A stretch of 64,000 bases of DNA from Neoechinorhynchus agilis (taxonomy: Eukaryota; Acanthocephala), in NCBI GenBank assembly GCA_051530055.1, contig CM121341.1:9796001-9860000 (forward strand), read 5' to 3'. The notes beneath the pieces are model-generated. The model was given only the letters and a program-made list of their open reading frames with translations. It ran no database searches and was not told the origin of the DNA. Shown here one piece after another: positions 21,900 through 33,419 of this stretch. A program made the position numbers and the translations under genes. Numbering within the stretch: position 1 is the stretch's first letter; every line of letters starts with the position of its first letter.

Positions 21900-22175
21900 T
21901 ATTATATTCTTAATGCGAAAGATATATACGTAGAATGTCAAATTCGATAAAACAACAACGCATTGGTATTTTGATGTGTATGTATGCAAATAAACAAATT
22001 ATTATCGCTTAGATTATAGGATCAAAAAGCGCGCCCCTTCCCATTTATTTAATATTAACAAAAGTTATTATTAGACGTCATTATGAACAACTGGTGTGTA
22101 TAATATTCTTAATGCGAAAGATATATACGTAGAATGCTACATTCTATCAAAACAACAACCCATGGGTATTGCTCC
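21900..22175. repeat. Dispersed repeat, two partial copies in tandem
   Basis: ATTCTTAATGCGAAAGATAT occurs at 21,905 and again at 22,109, each followed by ACGTAGAATG and AAAACAACAAC. Related to 10,970-11,120. Confidence 0.7.
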
Positions 22176-23870
22176 CAGATAGACATACCGCTCTATCTGT
22201 TTTAATTGCCCAACTCCATTCGGCCCTACGCCAGAGACCGTATGCGCGACATGCGGAATCGTCAAGAATTCCGTCTTTTTCGAGTTGATGGTCAGACCAA
22301 TCATACTCGTTTTCTCGCACCGTCTATTTAGCATGCGTTGAGCTCCTTCGACTGTGAGAGTGTTTATCGCTCTCCATGCTAAGGCGGTACGAACAAAACC
22401 TTCCTTATATGCGATCCTGCGAACTGCATCCTCCATCGAAGCTTTTTGCTTTTCATTATAGAGGTTGGCAAGTTCAAGACTTGCAATGCGAGCCGCAGAT
22501 CGTTTTCCTCTTTTTCTTAGAGTTTTGATCTGCTCAGCCATTGCCATAAATTCACCGTCCACCTGCCATGTAACCTTTGCAGCTTTTATACGATTAATTT
22601 TTGGGAGGGTTTTCTGGGCCGCTTCGGTCACTGCGTCGTAGATTGACTTGTAATAAAAATCAATATCCGTTCCAGCAGCTGGCGTCGAGCTCAGTTGATT
22701 CTCTAGTTCGATATCGAACTCTTTCCTCTTCTCCTCATTAGCGAGGGCGCCATAGAACGGACGTGGAGGATGCTGAGGCGTACGGAACAACGAGTCACTC
22801 ATGCTCAACTGACACATCACCAACTTGTGGTCGGTTGGCAGGCCATCAACTGTGAATGTGCCAGCGCTTCTGACCCGACATTTTTCCCTACGTCTCAACA
22901 ATATATGGTCAAGCTGAGCTAAGCGTCTTGGGATTTTTTCCCATGGCATGTTTGGACGGATTCTTTTGACCCATAAACGTCGCCAAACGCCACAGACGCT
23001 TCCGGAAAAAAGTGTTGACAGACACGAGACCATGCCGCTCCAGCGCCTCAAAAAAGTACCGGCTGTTCATTCTCGCCTTTAAACACATATAGCGATCTTT
23101 CGGAATGCGGTAAAATCGCGTTGAAGTCACCGGCTATTAGGAGGGTGTCTCTGTTCGGTACATCATCTAATGCTTCGGCTAGATTTCGATAATATCCTTT
23201 AACCGCCTCTTCATCCGAAGAGAAGGTCGGTGAATATACGCCAAAAGCATAGAGATTTCTCGACCGAAGCTTTATGCTGACACGAAGGATTCGGTCAGTT
23301 ATAATACTGCATAGTGCAGAGTTTCGGAGATGGGGTGATAAACAAACGTCTACACCTCCATTTCCTCGACTGTCCGCAGATAGGTAAGATAATGACCAGC
23401 CTCCTCCTAAATCCTCCTGATTTACGTCTGTGCCTGACTGGCCTCTTATGCGCAATTCTTGTAAAAACACAAGATCCATTCTGGCGTCCCTTGCCAATTT
23501 GGCCAGGGTTCCCCTACGCCATTGCGCTCGCAGACTCCTACAATTCAAGCATCCGATTCGTAGTCCTCTTCTATCTGACTCCTATTTTTCCTCTCAACTT
23601 TTATTGGAATTTCATCCTTACTGAGATGCGCTCCTAACCTTTTTGAATGCAAAGCGCCTTCCGAAAGCAAATTGTCAAAGATTTGAAGGTAGTTGAGACG
23701 CAGGAGTATTTCAGCTTCTTCACAATCGCAAGAGTCCTCTATTTTCGGCCTTTGCAATTGGACCTGAGTGTGCGACGTTGCACCTAATGCCTGGTCCGCA
23801 TTACTCTTGCCTTGAAGAGGGGCCGGCATTTCCTGTACATGAAAGGGTACAACCTTTAAATGCTCAATCG
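22137..23870 (-). mobile_element. LINE fragment: ORF1-type leader, EEP endonuclease, deleted reverse transcriptase
   Basis: On the minus strand, in order: the ORF1-type peptide (23,600-23,830), an endonuclease start LVFLQELRIRGQSG (23,470-23,510), LLIAGDFNAILPHSE (23,110-23,150), and in another frame LAQLDHILLRRREKC with DGLPTDHKLVMCQLS (22,800-22,920). After a basic linker (MEDAVRRIAYKEGFVRTA), the coding sequence jumps to the end of the reverse transcriptase (INSKKTEFLTIP and ERYVYLGA). The catalytic core of the polymerase is missing. Frame changes separate the parts. Confidence 0.85.
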
Positions 23871-23879
23871 AAGCATTTT

Positions 23880-24369
23880 TTCTTCGGTATTCATATCACG
23901 TTTTGAACTTAGAGCAAATAAACTTAATGGGACCTTCGTTGACTACACGTTGTGTAGTAAATATGCTACTACGTCTCTAAGAGCGGGAGGGGGTGAGTGT
24001 GTTAATTGTCGAGAAATGAAGATTGATTGAATTTCAAAAATTATAGAGGTTTTTTTACCAAGTAGTATGCTCACTGTTCTTTTTCGTCGCCGTCCTCGTT
24101 GTTGTTACATGCTGCCGCGCAAAATGTTCGCTGGGTGTTTTGTGTACGATCAGATGTTGTTTCGTAAAAGTGTTGTGGTAGCACTCTTTCGATGTTTTTC
24201 GGTGTGAAGTCGCGAAAGGCCTCCTTGAAAATGAGTGCTTGCCATAAATTAAAAAAATGTCGGAGGTGTATTCAAGATCGTGCAACTTTGTTCCGGAGGA
24301 AAACAAACAATGGAGAATCCGACGTCAGTGAGGGCTAATCCATCGTTATTCAGTAAGCATTTTTTCTGA
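23880..24369. other. Spacer between repeats
   Basis: The first 50 bases continue the LINE/repeat boundary also seen at 13,300 and 16,790. The rest has only short frames and no recognised element. Confidence 0.4.
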
Positions 24370-26328
24370 TTGCTTGACGCCATAAAATTTCGAGAAAAAG
24401 TACTCACATCGAGGCACTAAGACACCTTCGCTCGTCCTCGGTACGAACGTAGAAATCAACGATCCTCTCCAAATATCGCTCGACTTATCGACGAACAAAA
24501 AAGAACGATGAGAGGAACGCGAATGCTGCGATAGAAAGCGGAGGGCGTTTTGGAAGGTACGAAAAAACAGAAGAATTCACGGTCTGGGTAATTATTTAGC
24601 GCCCGTTCAAATTTTTTCGCAATTTGTGAAAAGTAGCCATTTAGTCATTGTTCTTGAAGAAGTTCAACATTGAACCGGCGGGTAACTTCAAGTTTCCTCG
24701 AATAACAACTAACAATCATTTGTAAAACCGCTTTGGTCGCTTAACCCAGTTCATGAATCGCAGCGTAATAAGAAATAGACAAAAACAATTTTTTGCCTAA
24801 TCAGATGGATCGATTGAAGCAATAACCGGAAACCTTAAGAGCCACTTAGCTTACAATGATAAAAACGGAATTGGAACCTAACGTTGCAGCGGAAGTTTTA
24901 AAATTCACTTACCCTCTTAGCATAGATTGTTCTCTTGCTCCTTTTCTAGGATGTCCAACTCAAAGGACGTGCTGCCCAGTTGACATATTTCGCCCATCAC
25001 ACTTTTGATGACCACCGATCATGCCTAAAACAATAATGATCAAATCGCTGCGCAATGGGCTCTTTCATTTAAAAATGACGGCGTAAAAAGAATTAATCAT
25101 CCCATCTTTGGTACAATGAAGTTCTGCCCTACAAACCAAATGTTGCTCTCACCTTTTCACGACTAACTAAATTCCAAACTCCCAAGGGGATATTTGCAGT
25201 CTATAAGACTTCACAAAAAGTTCAATTCTTCGCCAAAGGACTTTATAGAAGAAAAGACATGAGTTTAAATCGTCCTTCAACTGTAAAATCGAGTTTCTTC
25301 TAAGCCTTTATGTGCTCTTACCTTGTCTCCGTGACTATTATAATATCGATGGGATAAGCTGCCGTATTATGAAGTTCTTTAAGGACACCGTTAATATGTC
25401 TATGGCAAATCGCCTGGCGGCCCATCGAGGTTGCTATCGTAAGCATTCTACTAATCTGATCGCCGACCGAAATCGGCATATTAATGCATCATAGAAATCG
25501 ATTATGCTATACAATTTCGCATTGGCAAGCTTCAGCGTTGCTTCTTCAAACGTTGGAACCCAAGTTAAGGAGTTGAATTCCGAAAGTGGTATCTCATTTG
25601 TTTCACCGCGATTATATTGTATAGAAGATTCCACGAAATTATCAATGATGTGCCCACAAATGCGGTCGACGTATAAAACGAGAAAATTTATTTCCAACAA
25701 CGAGTCCTTCGTTTGATGCATAAACTCAAGATCCTCTGAGAAAAAAACATTAAGAATCTCACTAGTTCCTTCTGAATCCAGCACTTTTAGGAAATCACCA
25801 TTGAAAATCAGCATCAGGCTTCCAATGTTACCAACTTTCGTTAAATTCAAAATACAACGCCTGATGACTTTATTTTCAATCACGATCGAAACCTCTTTTT
25901 CTTAGCATTGTTAACGTTGGGAGGCAGGGCCAGCTATTGAGCACTTTTGCTTCCACTTGTTCCGATCCAGATCCTGGTTCGAGTGCAGCTTCGATTCTCT
26001 AAGGTCCACGTGTAGGGTGTCTAACCAGCGTTGCTTTGGTTTCCCTCTTGGGCGCCTTCCGTCAACTTCGATGATCAATCCTTTCCTCACGAGAGTCTCA
26101 TTTCCACGCAGCAAATGACCGTACCACCTCAGTCGGGCTTCGCGCATTTTGTCCTTGATCGGCACTACATCGAAGCGATTTCGAATGCCGTCGTTTGATT
26201 GACACGATCGGACAATGTGATGCCGCTCATTCAGCTTACCATCTTTGTCTCCACGACGCTCAGACCATGTTCTCGTGCTTGGTGATTGGCCAGCATTCGG
26301 CTCCATATAGTGCCACGTTCGTACTACT
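24370..26328. repeat. Segmental duplication, unit 2
   Basis: Second copy of 17,605-19,549 in the same orientation, about 6.8 kb downstream. Here the minus-strand frame at 25,434-25,883 is continuous, and the RTE part runs on into a longer LINE, so this copy is probably closer to the original and unit 1 is the derived one. Confidence 0.88.
25434..25883 (-). CDS. Hypothetical open frame in the segmental duplication
   Basis: 149 residues, starting MIENKVIRRCILNLTK. It is mixed in polarity, has no membrane segment or zinc motif, and has several acidic patches (FFSEDLEF, EFNSL). It ends in a frame overlapping a second coding-like stretch that reaches a GTAAGA donor at about 25,321. It is preceded directly by the RTE LINE 3' end on the same strand. 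Unknown identity; either a host-gene fragment or a chance frame kept by recent duplication. Confidence 0.35.
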   Translation of the reverse strand: MIENKVIRRCILNLTKVGNIGSLMLIFNGDFLKVLDSEGTSEILNVFFSEDLEFMHQTKDSLLEINFLVLYVDRICGHIIDNFVESSIQYNRGETNEIPLSEFNSLTWVPTFEEATLKLANAKLYSIIDFYDALICRFRSAIRLVECLR

Positions 26329-27910
26329 GAGCGATTAATCCTCGACTTGAGGTGCGTCTTCATTCGTCGATCGCACAGCACCCCAGTTGCTGAGAGCCAT
26401 TTCATCCTAGTTGCGCTGATTCTATTTCGTGTGGTACTCGATCGAAAGTGTTTTCTATTTCAATAAATGCCAAATGAATTGGGCGACCTTTTTCACGATA
26501 CTATTCGATAAGCAGTCGTGCTACATAAATCGCATCTGTGGTGCCACCTCCTTTGACAAATCCAACTCGATCAACAGATAAATAGACGATATTGTTAATC
26601 CGCATGTCGATCTTGCAGAGTTGCTATAGAATCAGGGCCGATTGCTTTCCCTGGTTTCATTCGATTTATTGCATCTTGAACTTTCTTCGTATTGATAGGA
26701 CTAACGGGGCCTGGAATCCTTACGATCTCCGAAATGGATTGATGCCATCTCTCGGATACATCACCTTTATTGACATTCATCACGCCCGATATATGATTTA
26801 TACAGGGAAGCTTTTCAATATCTTGCGCCTGCCGTTGACGCCATTTTACGAGTCGTTATAACTCACGGTCATTTTCACGAATATTTTGCTTAGTACTTAC
26901 ACGTGTGTAGTGGGCAGTTCGAGCGGATGCGACTGCTATCTTTGCCTCTATTTTCGCAGTTCGATAGTACTCATAAGCTGCAGGTGTTTAACTCTTGAGG
27001 AATACATGATACATTCTCTTCTTCTCATAAACCTTCTTTTTGACTTCATCAGTCCAGAGCTTAGGGTCGCGATCAATGTATCGCTTTCCGGTTTTAGTAA
27101 CACTCAAGTGTTTTCGAGCCTCGACCTGAATGATTTCTTTTGCTCGGTTCCAAATTTCGTCCACTGTGATCACAATCTGCAATTTTTTGTTTTCTCTGTA
27201 AGGATCGTTTCCTTTTCTTTGAATCGCCACCATTTGATCATAATTGGGCCTGTGAAGGCATTCAAGGATTTTATTGGTTTTTTATACGGATGTTCGCTAT
27301 CATCGGTCGATGTTCAGCAGTAATCGTCTCCGTAGACATGTAGCCTCGTCGAACGAGAATAAAATCTATTCGGGAGTTGGGTTGGTCGTTTCTTAAACCA
27401 TGTATTGGTGATGATGAGGTCATGTGAATCCGCAAACTTATGGATTCGTTCTCCGTCAATATTTCTCTTACCAAATCCTTTTCCACCGTGGGAACGATTT
27501 CCGTCCGCTTCTTTAATCTTCAGAAGGAATTTCACGTATGTGATGATCCAGCATTTCCCAAAACGTTTCTCTATTTCGTGATCTCCAAGCCCAGTATGCG
27601 GCGCATATGCAGAATAGAAGTGAAATTTCCTCTGAGGCAAGATTAGGGTCAATTTCATCAGGCGGTCATCGAAGCGATGTACTTCTTGTACTGAATCCCG
27701 AAATCGTTCGGAGATTGCGATCCCAACTCGATTATGTATGCCCCTCGTACCATTATAAAATAGTTTATATCCGTTCTCATCTCGTTCTTGTTCCATGTCA
27801 TGTGCCTTTGCGCCACTCCATCGTGTCTTTTGCACAGCGCATATATCCACTCGTCTTTTTCTTAACATCTTACCCAGCTCTTCGGTCTTACCCGTTAAAG
27901 TGTCTGCGTT
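25911..27910 (-). mobile_element. RTE-type LINE with internal deletion
   Basis: Minus strand: endonuclease start RRVDICAVQKTRWSG (27,820-27,865), HFYSAYAPHTGLGDHE, PNSRIDFILVRRGYM (27,330-27,375), the linker with EARKHLSVTKTGKRYIDRD and LWTDEVKKKVYEKK, MKPGKAIGPDSI (26,610-26,650), GGGTTDAIYVARLLIE and HLAFIEIENTFDRVP (26,440-26,560), then a jump to KWLSATGVLCDR and the C-terminal RLRWYGHLLRG and GRRPRGKPKQRW. The YADD core of the polymerase is missing. Stops and frame changes occur. Family assignment to RTE rests on these characteristic phrases. Confidence 0.88.
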
Positions 27911-28014
27911 CAGCGATCCAATGCTTTAATTATCGTTCGTTTTGTTTTCTTCGGACTACTTTGCTTTCGTCAGAGGGCCATATTCAATACCAAGGTAGGA
28001 GAGCATTCTTTGAT

Positions 28015-28280
28015 CTGATATGTCGCAATGCTCTTAACCTCATTTAATGGCAACATCGCATGCTTACATTCGAAAAACCGCTTTGGATTTCAGATAAGAT
28101 TTCCAATTATCACTTTTATGAGTCCATTTTATCGTCCTTATTTATTGGCTTTTGTCAAATGCTCCAACTCAATGAATCCGAAATAAGCAATTGGAGCTCG
28201 CTAGAATCAAGTAATGAAATACAGTTCGGGGCAAACATGTCAAAATCTCGCGAATCGACAAGTTTTCCAAATCGAAACCA
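28015..28280 (+). repeat. Inverted duplicate of 9,980-10,245
   Basis: See the partner entry. The match starts at GGCATTCTTTGATCTGAT-like sequence and runs to about the TTTTCCAAATCGAAA region. The frame MLTFEKPLWISDK is kept in both copies. Confidence 0.8.
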
Positions 28281-28299
28281 TGATTACGTTATCCACCGA

Positions 28300-28676
28300 T
28301 GAAATATTTGTTTTCTGTTCTAAAAGTACAACCACATCTTAAACAATTAATGAATAGCATTTGAAGTCATACCCGTAAAATTCTAGCTTATCATGGATGC
28401 AATTCACAATCGAAGACAGAAAAATTAAGGTCATTTAGCAAAAGATGTTGATATTTTTGGAGCCCTCATAAAAATCCTTCGGTAACGCATGCTGGAGCAC
28501 ATAAATTAAAAACTTTTTATCATCAGTGGCAGTAGATGGTACATTTCAGCGTAAAAAACCTTTAGATAGTTTATCATGCGAATTCTGAACCTAGGAACAG
28601 GTTCATATTATTTGGGAATGGACGAAATAAATAATGATTTACTATTAAAAATAAAGCTTTCTTTATCATTTTTGCT
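28300..28676. other. AT-rich intergenic DNA at the edge of the repeat nest
   Basis: No recognised gene or repeat. It marks the change from the mobile-element region to the host genes. Confidence 0.4.
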
Positions 28677-29112
28677 TAGTCCGCAATCCATCTCAGGTTC
28701 AATAATACTCAGGAAAATATTTATTATTTGATTTTTGATTATTGCACGAACTAGTAAACCCACTTGACTTTAAATCTTCATTTTAAATCATCTGAAAATA
28801 ATCATTCCTCGTCTAATATTTATGACCAATCAGATGTTCTTAATTTACTTTTCAATGGCCTGTTTCCCAATCGATTTCCGTTCGTAATTGCTGACAGGTA
28901 ATCGTTATCTTGGACCTGGAACTTATGAAACGAGTATCCTTGCTACCGGCGTCCTGTGAACATAATGAGATAATTACACCTTAGCCCAACCCATTAGAAC
29001 CAAAAGGAATGAGAAGCAGCTGAGCTAATTAAATGCAATATAATAAGCCAATCAGATTCCATTCTACCCTTCCTTTACATTAAAAGGAGCATAAACACTG
29101 TGAACGCTCTCC

Positions 29113-29119
29113 TATAAAT
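29113..29119 (+). promoter_or_regulatory. Possible TATA box of the three-helix membrane gene
   Basis: TATAAAT lies 88 bases before the ATG. In the duplicate the same site reads TAGAAAT (35,573-35,579) while the surrounding bases are identical. If it is used, the two copies may differ in expression. Confidence 0.45.
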
Positions 29120-29200
29120 CATCCTTAACCAAAAACAATCATTCTGAGTAACTCTCACTGTAAGAAGCGCTTTCTCCTAAAAAACAGATTTCAGACAACA

Positions 29201-29812
29201 ATGAATGATTTAATTCCTCAAACGCGAGTCTGTAAAGTGAATGTATACACTGAACATCCAAAGCATCAACAAACAGCTCAAAAGCAATCTACGTTTCGGT
29301 CATTCAAGCAAAATTCTAAACAGTCACAAAATAGTCACATTATTGAGATCGGCACAAGAGACGATCAGAACAATTCGTCCAACGACACCAATGTGATTTT
29401 GAAGCACTTTGCATTCTTTGTGCTTATTTTCCTACTTTTTATCGTAACACAAAATGGAATCCATGTTGGAAAAATTGTGAAAATATTCAGTACTTCAAAT
29501 GAGAGAATCTCATTGGACAAAATTCTTAATTCAACAAATGAATTAAATTTGAAGGCAGAACTCGAAAATTGGGTTTGGAAAATTCAAGGATTGAGATTTA
29601 CAGTTGAAACTGTTTCAGCGCTTCTTACTATTTCGGTTGCAATGTCTTTATTCTTCTGCTTAAAACTTTGTAACTTACTGAGGATCGGAATAAGACGAAG
29701 ATTCAATGCTGACAACATCGAGCAACTAAATTTTATTGTAACTAACACTTTACTTATCATTATTCCCATTAATGTTATCGCTCTGTCGTTTATAAGCTTT
29801 GCGTTTAATTAG
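29201..29812 (+). CDS. Three-helix membrane protein of unknown function (copy 1)
   Basis: 203 residues, no intron. Residues 1-65 are polar with many Gln, Lys, His and Asn. Hydrophobic segments lie at about 68-90 (HFAFFVLIFLLFIVTQNG), 134-158 (TVSALLTISVAMSLFFC) and 177-202 (TNTLLIIIPINVIALSF), and a basic loop (IGIRRRFN) separates the last two. There is no signal peptide, so the N-terminus probably stays on one side of the membrane. Two paralogues are at 32,800 and 35,661. A polyadenylation-like ATAAATAAAAA follows the stop by about 15 bases. I recognise no family. Conserved among copies are the NG-hVG motif at the end of helix 1 and the basic stretch. Confidence 0.75.
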   Translation: MNDLIPQTRVCKVNVYTEHPKHQQTAQKQSTFRSFKQNSKQSQNSHIIEIGTRDDQNNSSNDTNVILKHFAFFVLIFLLFIVTQNGIHVGKIVKIFSTSNERISLDKILNSTNELNLKAELENWVWKIQGLRFTVETVSALLTISVAMSLFFCLKLCNLLRIGIRRRFNADNIEQLNFIVTNTLLIIIPINVIALSFISFAFN

Positions 29813-30277
29813 AAACTTCAAAGCCATAAATAAAAACCAGTATTACTTTTAGATATTGAAATTTTTTGATGTTAATTTCTTAAAGTGTGCAAAATCCTTC
29901 TTACCTGGAAAACGATTTCTTGATGTGTCCCTTCATCCGATTTCTCCAAATTTTACTACAACCTCTTTTACAATCTGTCCAAATCACAGACCCCTCACCT
30001 TGAAAAGTTTTAAAGAAGAGCCTCTAAAATTTGAACAGTTAATTCCCCCTTTACTGAATGCATTAAGCTCAATCAAAAACGTGGATCCGTCCTTGTTGTG
30101 TGAGGCGGAAGTTGTTAAAATCGATCTTAATAAAACATTGCTTCCTACAATGGAACGGTACTGAAGGATATATTTGAACCTTCGGAAGGATATAGATGAA
30201 CGCACTCATAGCCGACGATGATTGTATCGCGTTTTAAAATTTTGGACCAATAAAAGACGTAACAACTTTTTAGGTGA

Positions 30278-30304
30278 CTGATAAGGCGAGTTTGCCTCGT
30301 GAAA
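30278..30304 (+). ncRNA. Hammerhead-like core, degenerate
   Basis: CTGATAA (the core G replaced by A), one extra G, GCGAG, a five-base loop, CTCGT and GAAA, followed by TATTTCAAATAAA. A related version with an intact CTGATGA is at 49,640-49,669. Probably a relic. Confidence 0.3.
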
Positions 30305-30631
30305 TATTTCAAATAAATCGACTATGCTCGTGAGTATGTTCACCCCAATTTTAATTTTAATTTTTTTCGAATTTACCTTCTAGACGAAATGATATCGGGA
30401 TTTACAGTTGCCTGTGAACGCTAAGTTCCATCTGAAAAAAAATCGCAAAATAAATTAAAAAAGCTTCTCGGACGTCTCTCTCAACTACGTCCTCTCTCTC
30501 GTCAACGCCTACTCTCTTCTTAAATCAATGAAAATGAATGCGACTCGACCAAGTATTCCATTCTTGTTGATGTTGCACCAAAGAAATGCTTTGAACGAAT
30601 TACTGAAACTCTAAAGGACATATTAATTGAA

Positions 30632-31039
30632 GTGATGAGCACAGTTAAAGATATAAAAGCGGGGACTATTCAGTGCGAAATGAAAGCTCTCAAAAATGAA
30701 CGGTTGATTGAAGTCGAAAAGTGCAATGGGAAGAAAGTTAACGGTTCAAAGAGGCAGGCAAATGTTTCAAACGGGAATTTTAGGAAACAAACTAAAGGTT
30801 TACAGAAATCGGCTAGTGAAGCTCCCACGAAGGAAAATAAGGTTTTGGTAGATTCCATCATCATGCTTAACCCGAATGAAAACTCGTTGGAAACGAATGG
30901 TGTTCAAAAGACTGCAAATATTTCGAAATTTACTAGTGACTTGGTACCACCCTTAGAGGATATTCGGCCTGTAGTACTTAATTTACTGTGGAAGAGTATG
31001 ATTGCTACGATTAATTATCCCAAAGAGAACTCGTCTTGA
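30632..31039 (+). CDS. LINE ORF1-like frame
   Basis: 135 residues; Lys-rich centre (KKVNGSKRQANVSNGNFRK), no zinc knuckle seen. It lies between the leader frame and the ORF2 linker of the decayed LINE and is on the same strand, which is the reason for the assignment. It could alternatively be an unrelated chance frame. Confidence 0.4.
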   Translation: MMSTVKDIKAGTIQCEMKALKNERLIEVEKCNGKKVNGSKRQANVSNGNFRKQTKGLQKSASEAPTKENKVLVDSIIMLNPNENSLETNGVQKTANISKFTSDLVPPLEDIRPVVLNLLWKSMIATINYPKENSS

Positions 31040-32799
31040 GTTCACCTCGACAAACTGTTCACAAATATCGACGCCTACTCATCCGCCTCTAAACTCCCTC
31101 GCCCCGCGAACTCTGACCACTCTTCTGCCCTTATTATTCCTGCCACCCCAGCTTCGCGTATAAAATCTCCCCGTTTACCGTCTGGTAAAAACGTGATCAT
31201 CACATCCAAAATTTTATAAAATTGTTCAATTCTATGATTTGCACATTCCCCTCTGACAACACAAATATCCCTTCTTTGCCGTGTACTCCCTAACCTCAAT
31301 CATAACAAAATTCCCAAGAAATTCATTAATCTCCAACCATGACCTGCCATGGCTAAACCCCATCTTGAAACTTATTCAAAAGCAAGCTTCTAAGGTGCAT
31401 CGCAACCAATATTCTGACTTTTCCCGTTTACAAAAATCTAACTAACAAAACACTTGTCACCCGCAAAAACCTTCTTCAAAAATTCGTTCAAGTGGCAATT
31501 TAAAATGGTGGCAGGCCGTCAAGGACTCTCTTGTTCTACGCAACACAGATCCCCTCCCCATTTTGTCCTCTGAGTTAAAACCAGTTCTAGACCCCATCAT
31601 TCAGAACCGCTGCCCTGACTGCAATTACAATCATTGCTCTACATCAGACACCACACAATCTTTCACGCCCACACCTGAAACTTTTGTCAACTCAAAGATA
31701 CTCCCCTTACTTTCGTCATACGAAGTACTATAGCATCTTAAGAAATTACTTCGAAATTCATTTTCTCAATCCGAAACCCCAAACTTGGTTCTCCGCTGCA
31801 TCATCACCAAACTCATCGACCCTCTTACCCACATTATAAAATACAGCTTTTTATTTGGCACCTACCCACATGCCTGAAAACTGCTAACATTAGGTTTCCA
31901 CCTAATCATTCCGTCCAATATCCATCCTACCCATCGCTCTTTCAAAAATCCTCGAAAAATGTTTTAAATCTCGCCTTCTTTCACTTCCCAACGGAAAGTT
32001 ATCGCCCCTACAATTCGGCTTCCGGCCCAAATTTTCCGCAACCGATGCCCTACTTTGCATTTATGACACGCTCCTACGTAACCCCTCACCTACGATTATC
32101 CCGTCTTTTGCAAATTGTCAAAATCACAACTTTTCACATGAGCACAACACTCGTAATCCTAATTCTTTTCATCCTCCATCGACCTTGCACCTCCCTCTAT
32201 CTACGGTCCTTATTCCATTCTGCACAATCTCCTCGGATATCAAAACCTGAAATGAATCTCACGAAAACCAACCCTACAAACGCTCCTACAAACAATAACC
32301 ACCAATCCCCACCAGAACGGCATACCTCTACCGGACATTCGTACCCGAATGGACATTCTCCGACCTCACCAAATCCACATTCCATAGTTTCAATCAAATA
32401 TTGTTTATCACCCTGTCTTCATCAAAACAATGTCACAAAGAGGACTCAAAGGTACATGGGTCCAATTCTTGTTACCTAAAAAACAAATAAACGTGTTATT
32501 ATAAATCCACCTAAGCTTTTTGGGTAACGCGAAACATTTACTCTGTAATTAATTGATGCTGTCGGCCAAAAGGAATTCATCATTGGTCTACGAAAACTAT
32601 TGACTTTTCGCCCACCTACAAAGCGTTCAATATTAATTGCGAACAGACCGAAGATCTACTCTAATTGGTTGCAATATCAACATGTAATTGTTCAAATGAA
32701 ACACAATCTTCTCCCCAAAGATAAGAAAACTAGGAATACGTATATCTATTCGCTTATTATTCTCAAGTTTATTGAAAAACCCGCCTCATTGCTTGAAAA

Positions 32800-33414
32800 A
32801 TGATTCGAACTCCAATCACCTACAATACCGTTAATCTTAGCAAAGAAAAGCGTTTGATGAACAATAGATCATTTCCAGAAGCATTTACTAACAATTCACT
32901 CTTGCGATCATACTCGCCAAAATTAACGACGATGCAACATTTACTAGCGATTCAAAGTCAAAAAACGATAGTTACAAACGCTGAAGATCGCAGGATCGTA
33001 ACATCGTTTGTCAAACGAATTATTAGATTTGCTTTACTCGCAATGTTCGTAATATTATTCCACAATGGAGTTCAGGTCGGACGACTGATGTCGATCATTA
33101 CCTTCGACAGTCACATGGGTCCAAATATCGACTCAAATAATTCTACAATTGACATTAGTCTCCTAATCGAAAATTGGATAGTCGAATCTCGAAAAAGAAT
33201 GTACCTAATAGAAATAACGTTCGCATTCGTTACTATTTCAGTTCTGCTGTCCGTGATCACAATTGCAATTCTTTTCTACACTATAAGATTGGATTTTAAT
33301 CATCAAGTCATTCGAAATCGAATGTATCGATTGAGTATTATTGCTAATTACCTGTTAGTGGTTATATTTCTAATCAAAATCGCGATAGAAATTTGTAATT
33401 TGTTTATTTTTTAA
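32800..33414 (+). CDS. Three-helix membrane protein of unknown function (diverged paralogue)
   Basis: 204 residues, close in length to its neighbours at 29,201 and 35,661. A polar N-terminus of about 70 residues is followed by hydrophobic helices at about 74-95 (FALLAMFVILFHNGVQVG), 144-168 (FAFVTISVLLSVITIAILF) and 183-204. The NGVQVGR motif after helix 1 corresponds to NGIHVGK in the paralogues, and LLIENWIVE corresponds to ELENWVWK. Overall identity is low. It is older than the 29,201/35,661 duplication and lies between those two genes. A TAATAAAT stretch follows the stop. Function unknown. Confidence 0.72.
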   Translation: MIRTPITYNTVNLSKEKRLMNNRSFPEAFTNNSLLRSYSPKLTTMQHLLAIQSQKTIVTNAEDRRIVTSFVKRIIRFALLAMFVILFHNGVQVGRLMSIITFDSHMGPNIDSNNSTIDISLLIENWIVESRKRMYLIEITFAFVTISVLLSVITIAILFYTIRLDFNHQVIRNRMYRLSIIANYLLVVIFLIKIAIEICNLFIF

Positions 33415-33419
33415 TAAAT

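Larger units (their letters stand above)
28677..29851 (+). repeat. Direct gene duplication, unit 1
   Basis: Matches 35,137-36,311, offset 6,460 bases, same orientation. The 520 bases before the start codon differ at only a few positions, and the first 38 bases after the stop are identical before the match ends near 29,851. Confidence 0.92.
29856..32480 (+). mobile_element. LINE fragment of the TKLIDPLTHII family, heavily decayed
   Basis: A plus-strand element with: a leader frame (29,856-30,164; EEPLKFEQLIPPLLNALSS), a lysine-rich ORF1-like frame (30,632-31,039), an endonuclease-to-polymerase linker (LNPILKLIQKQA, WWQAVKDSL; about 31,330-31,560), and the polymerase entrance CIITKLIDPLTHIIKYSF with GTYPHA (31,795-31,875), then QFGFRPKFSATDALL (32,010-32,060). 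The catalytic core beyond that is absent. It is broken by many stops. Related pieces occur at 43,310-43,480 and 46,930-47,830. Confidence 0.75.
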
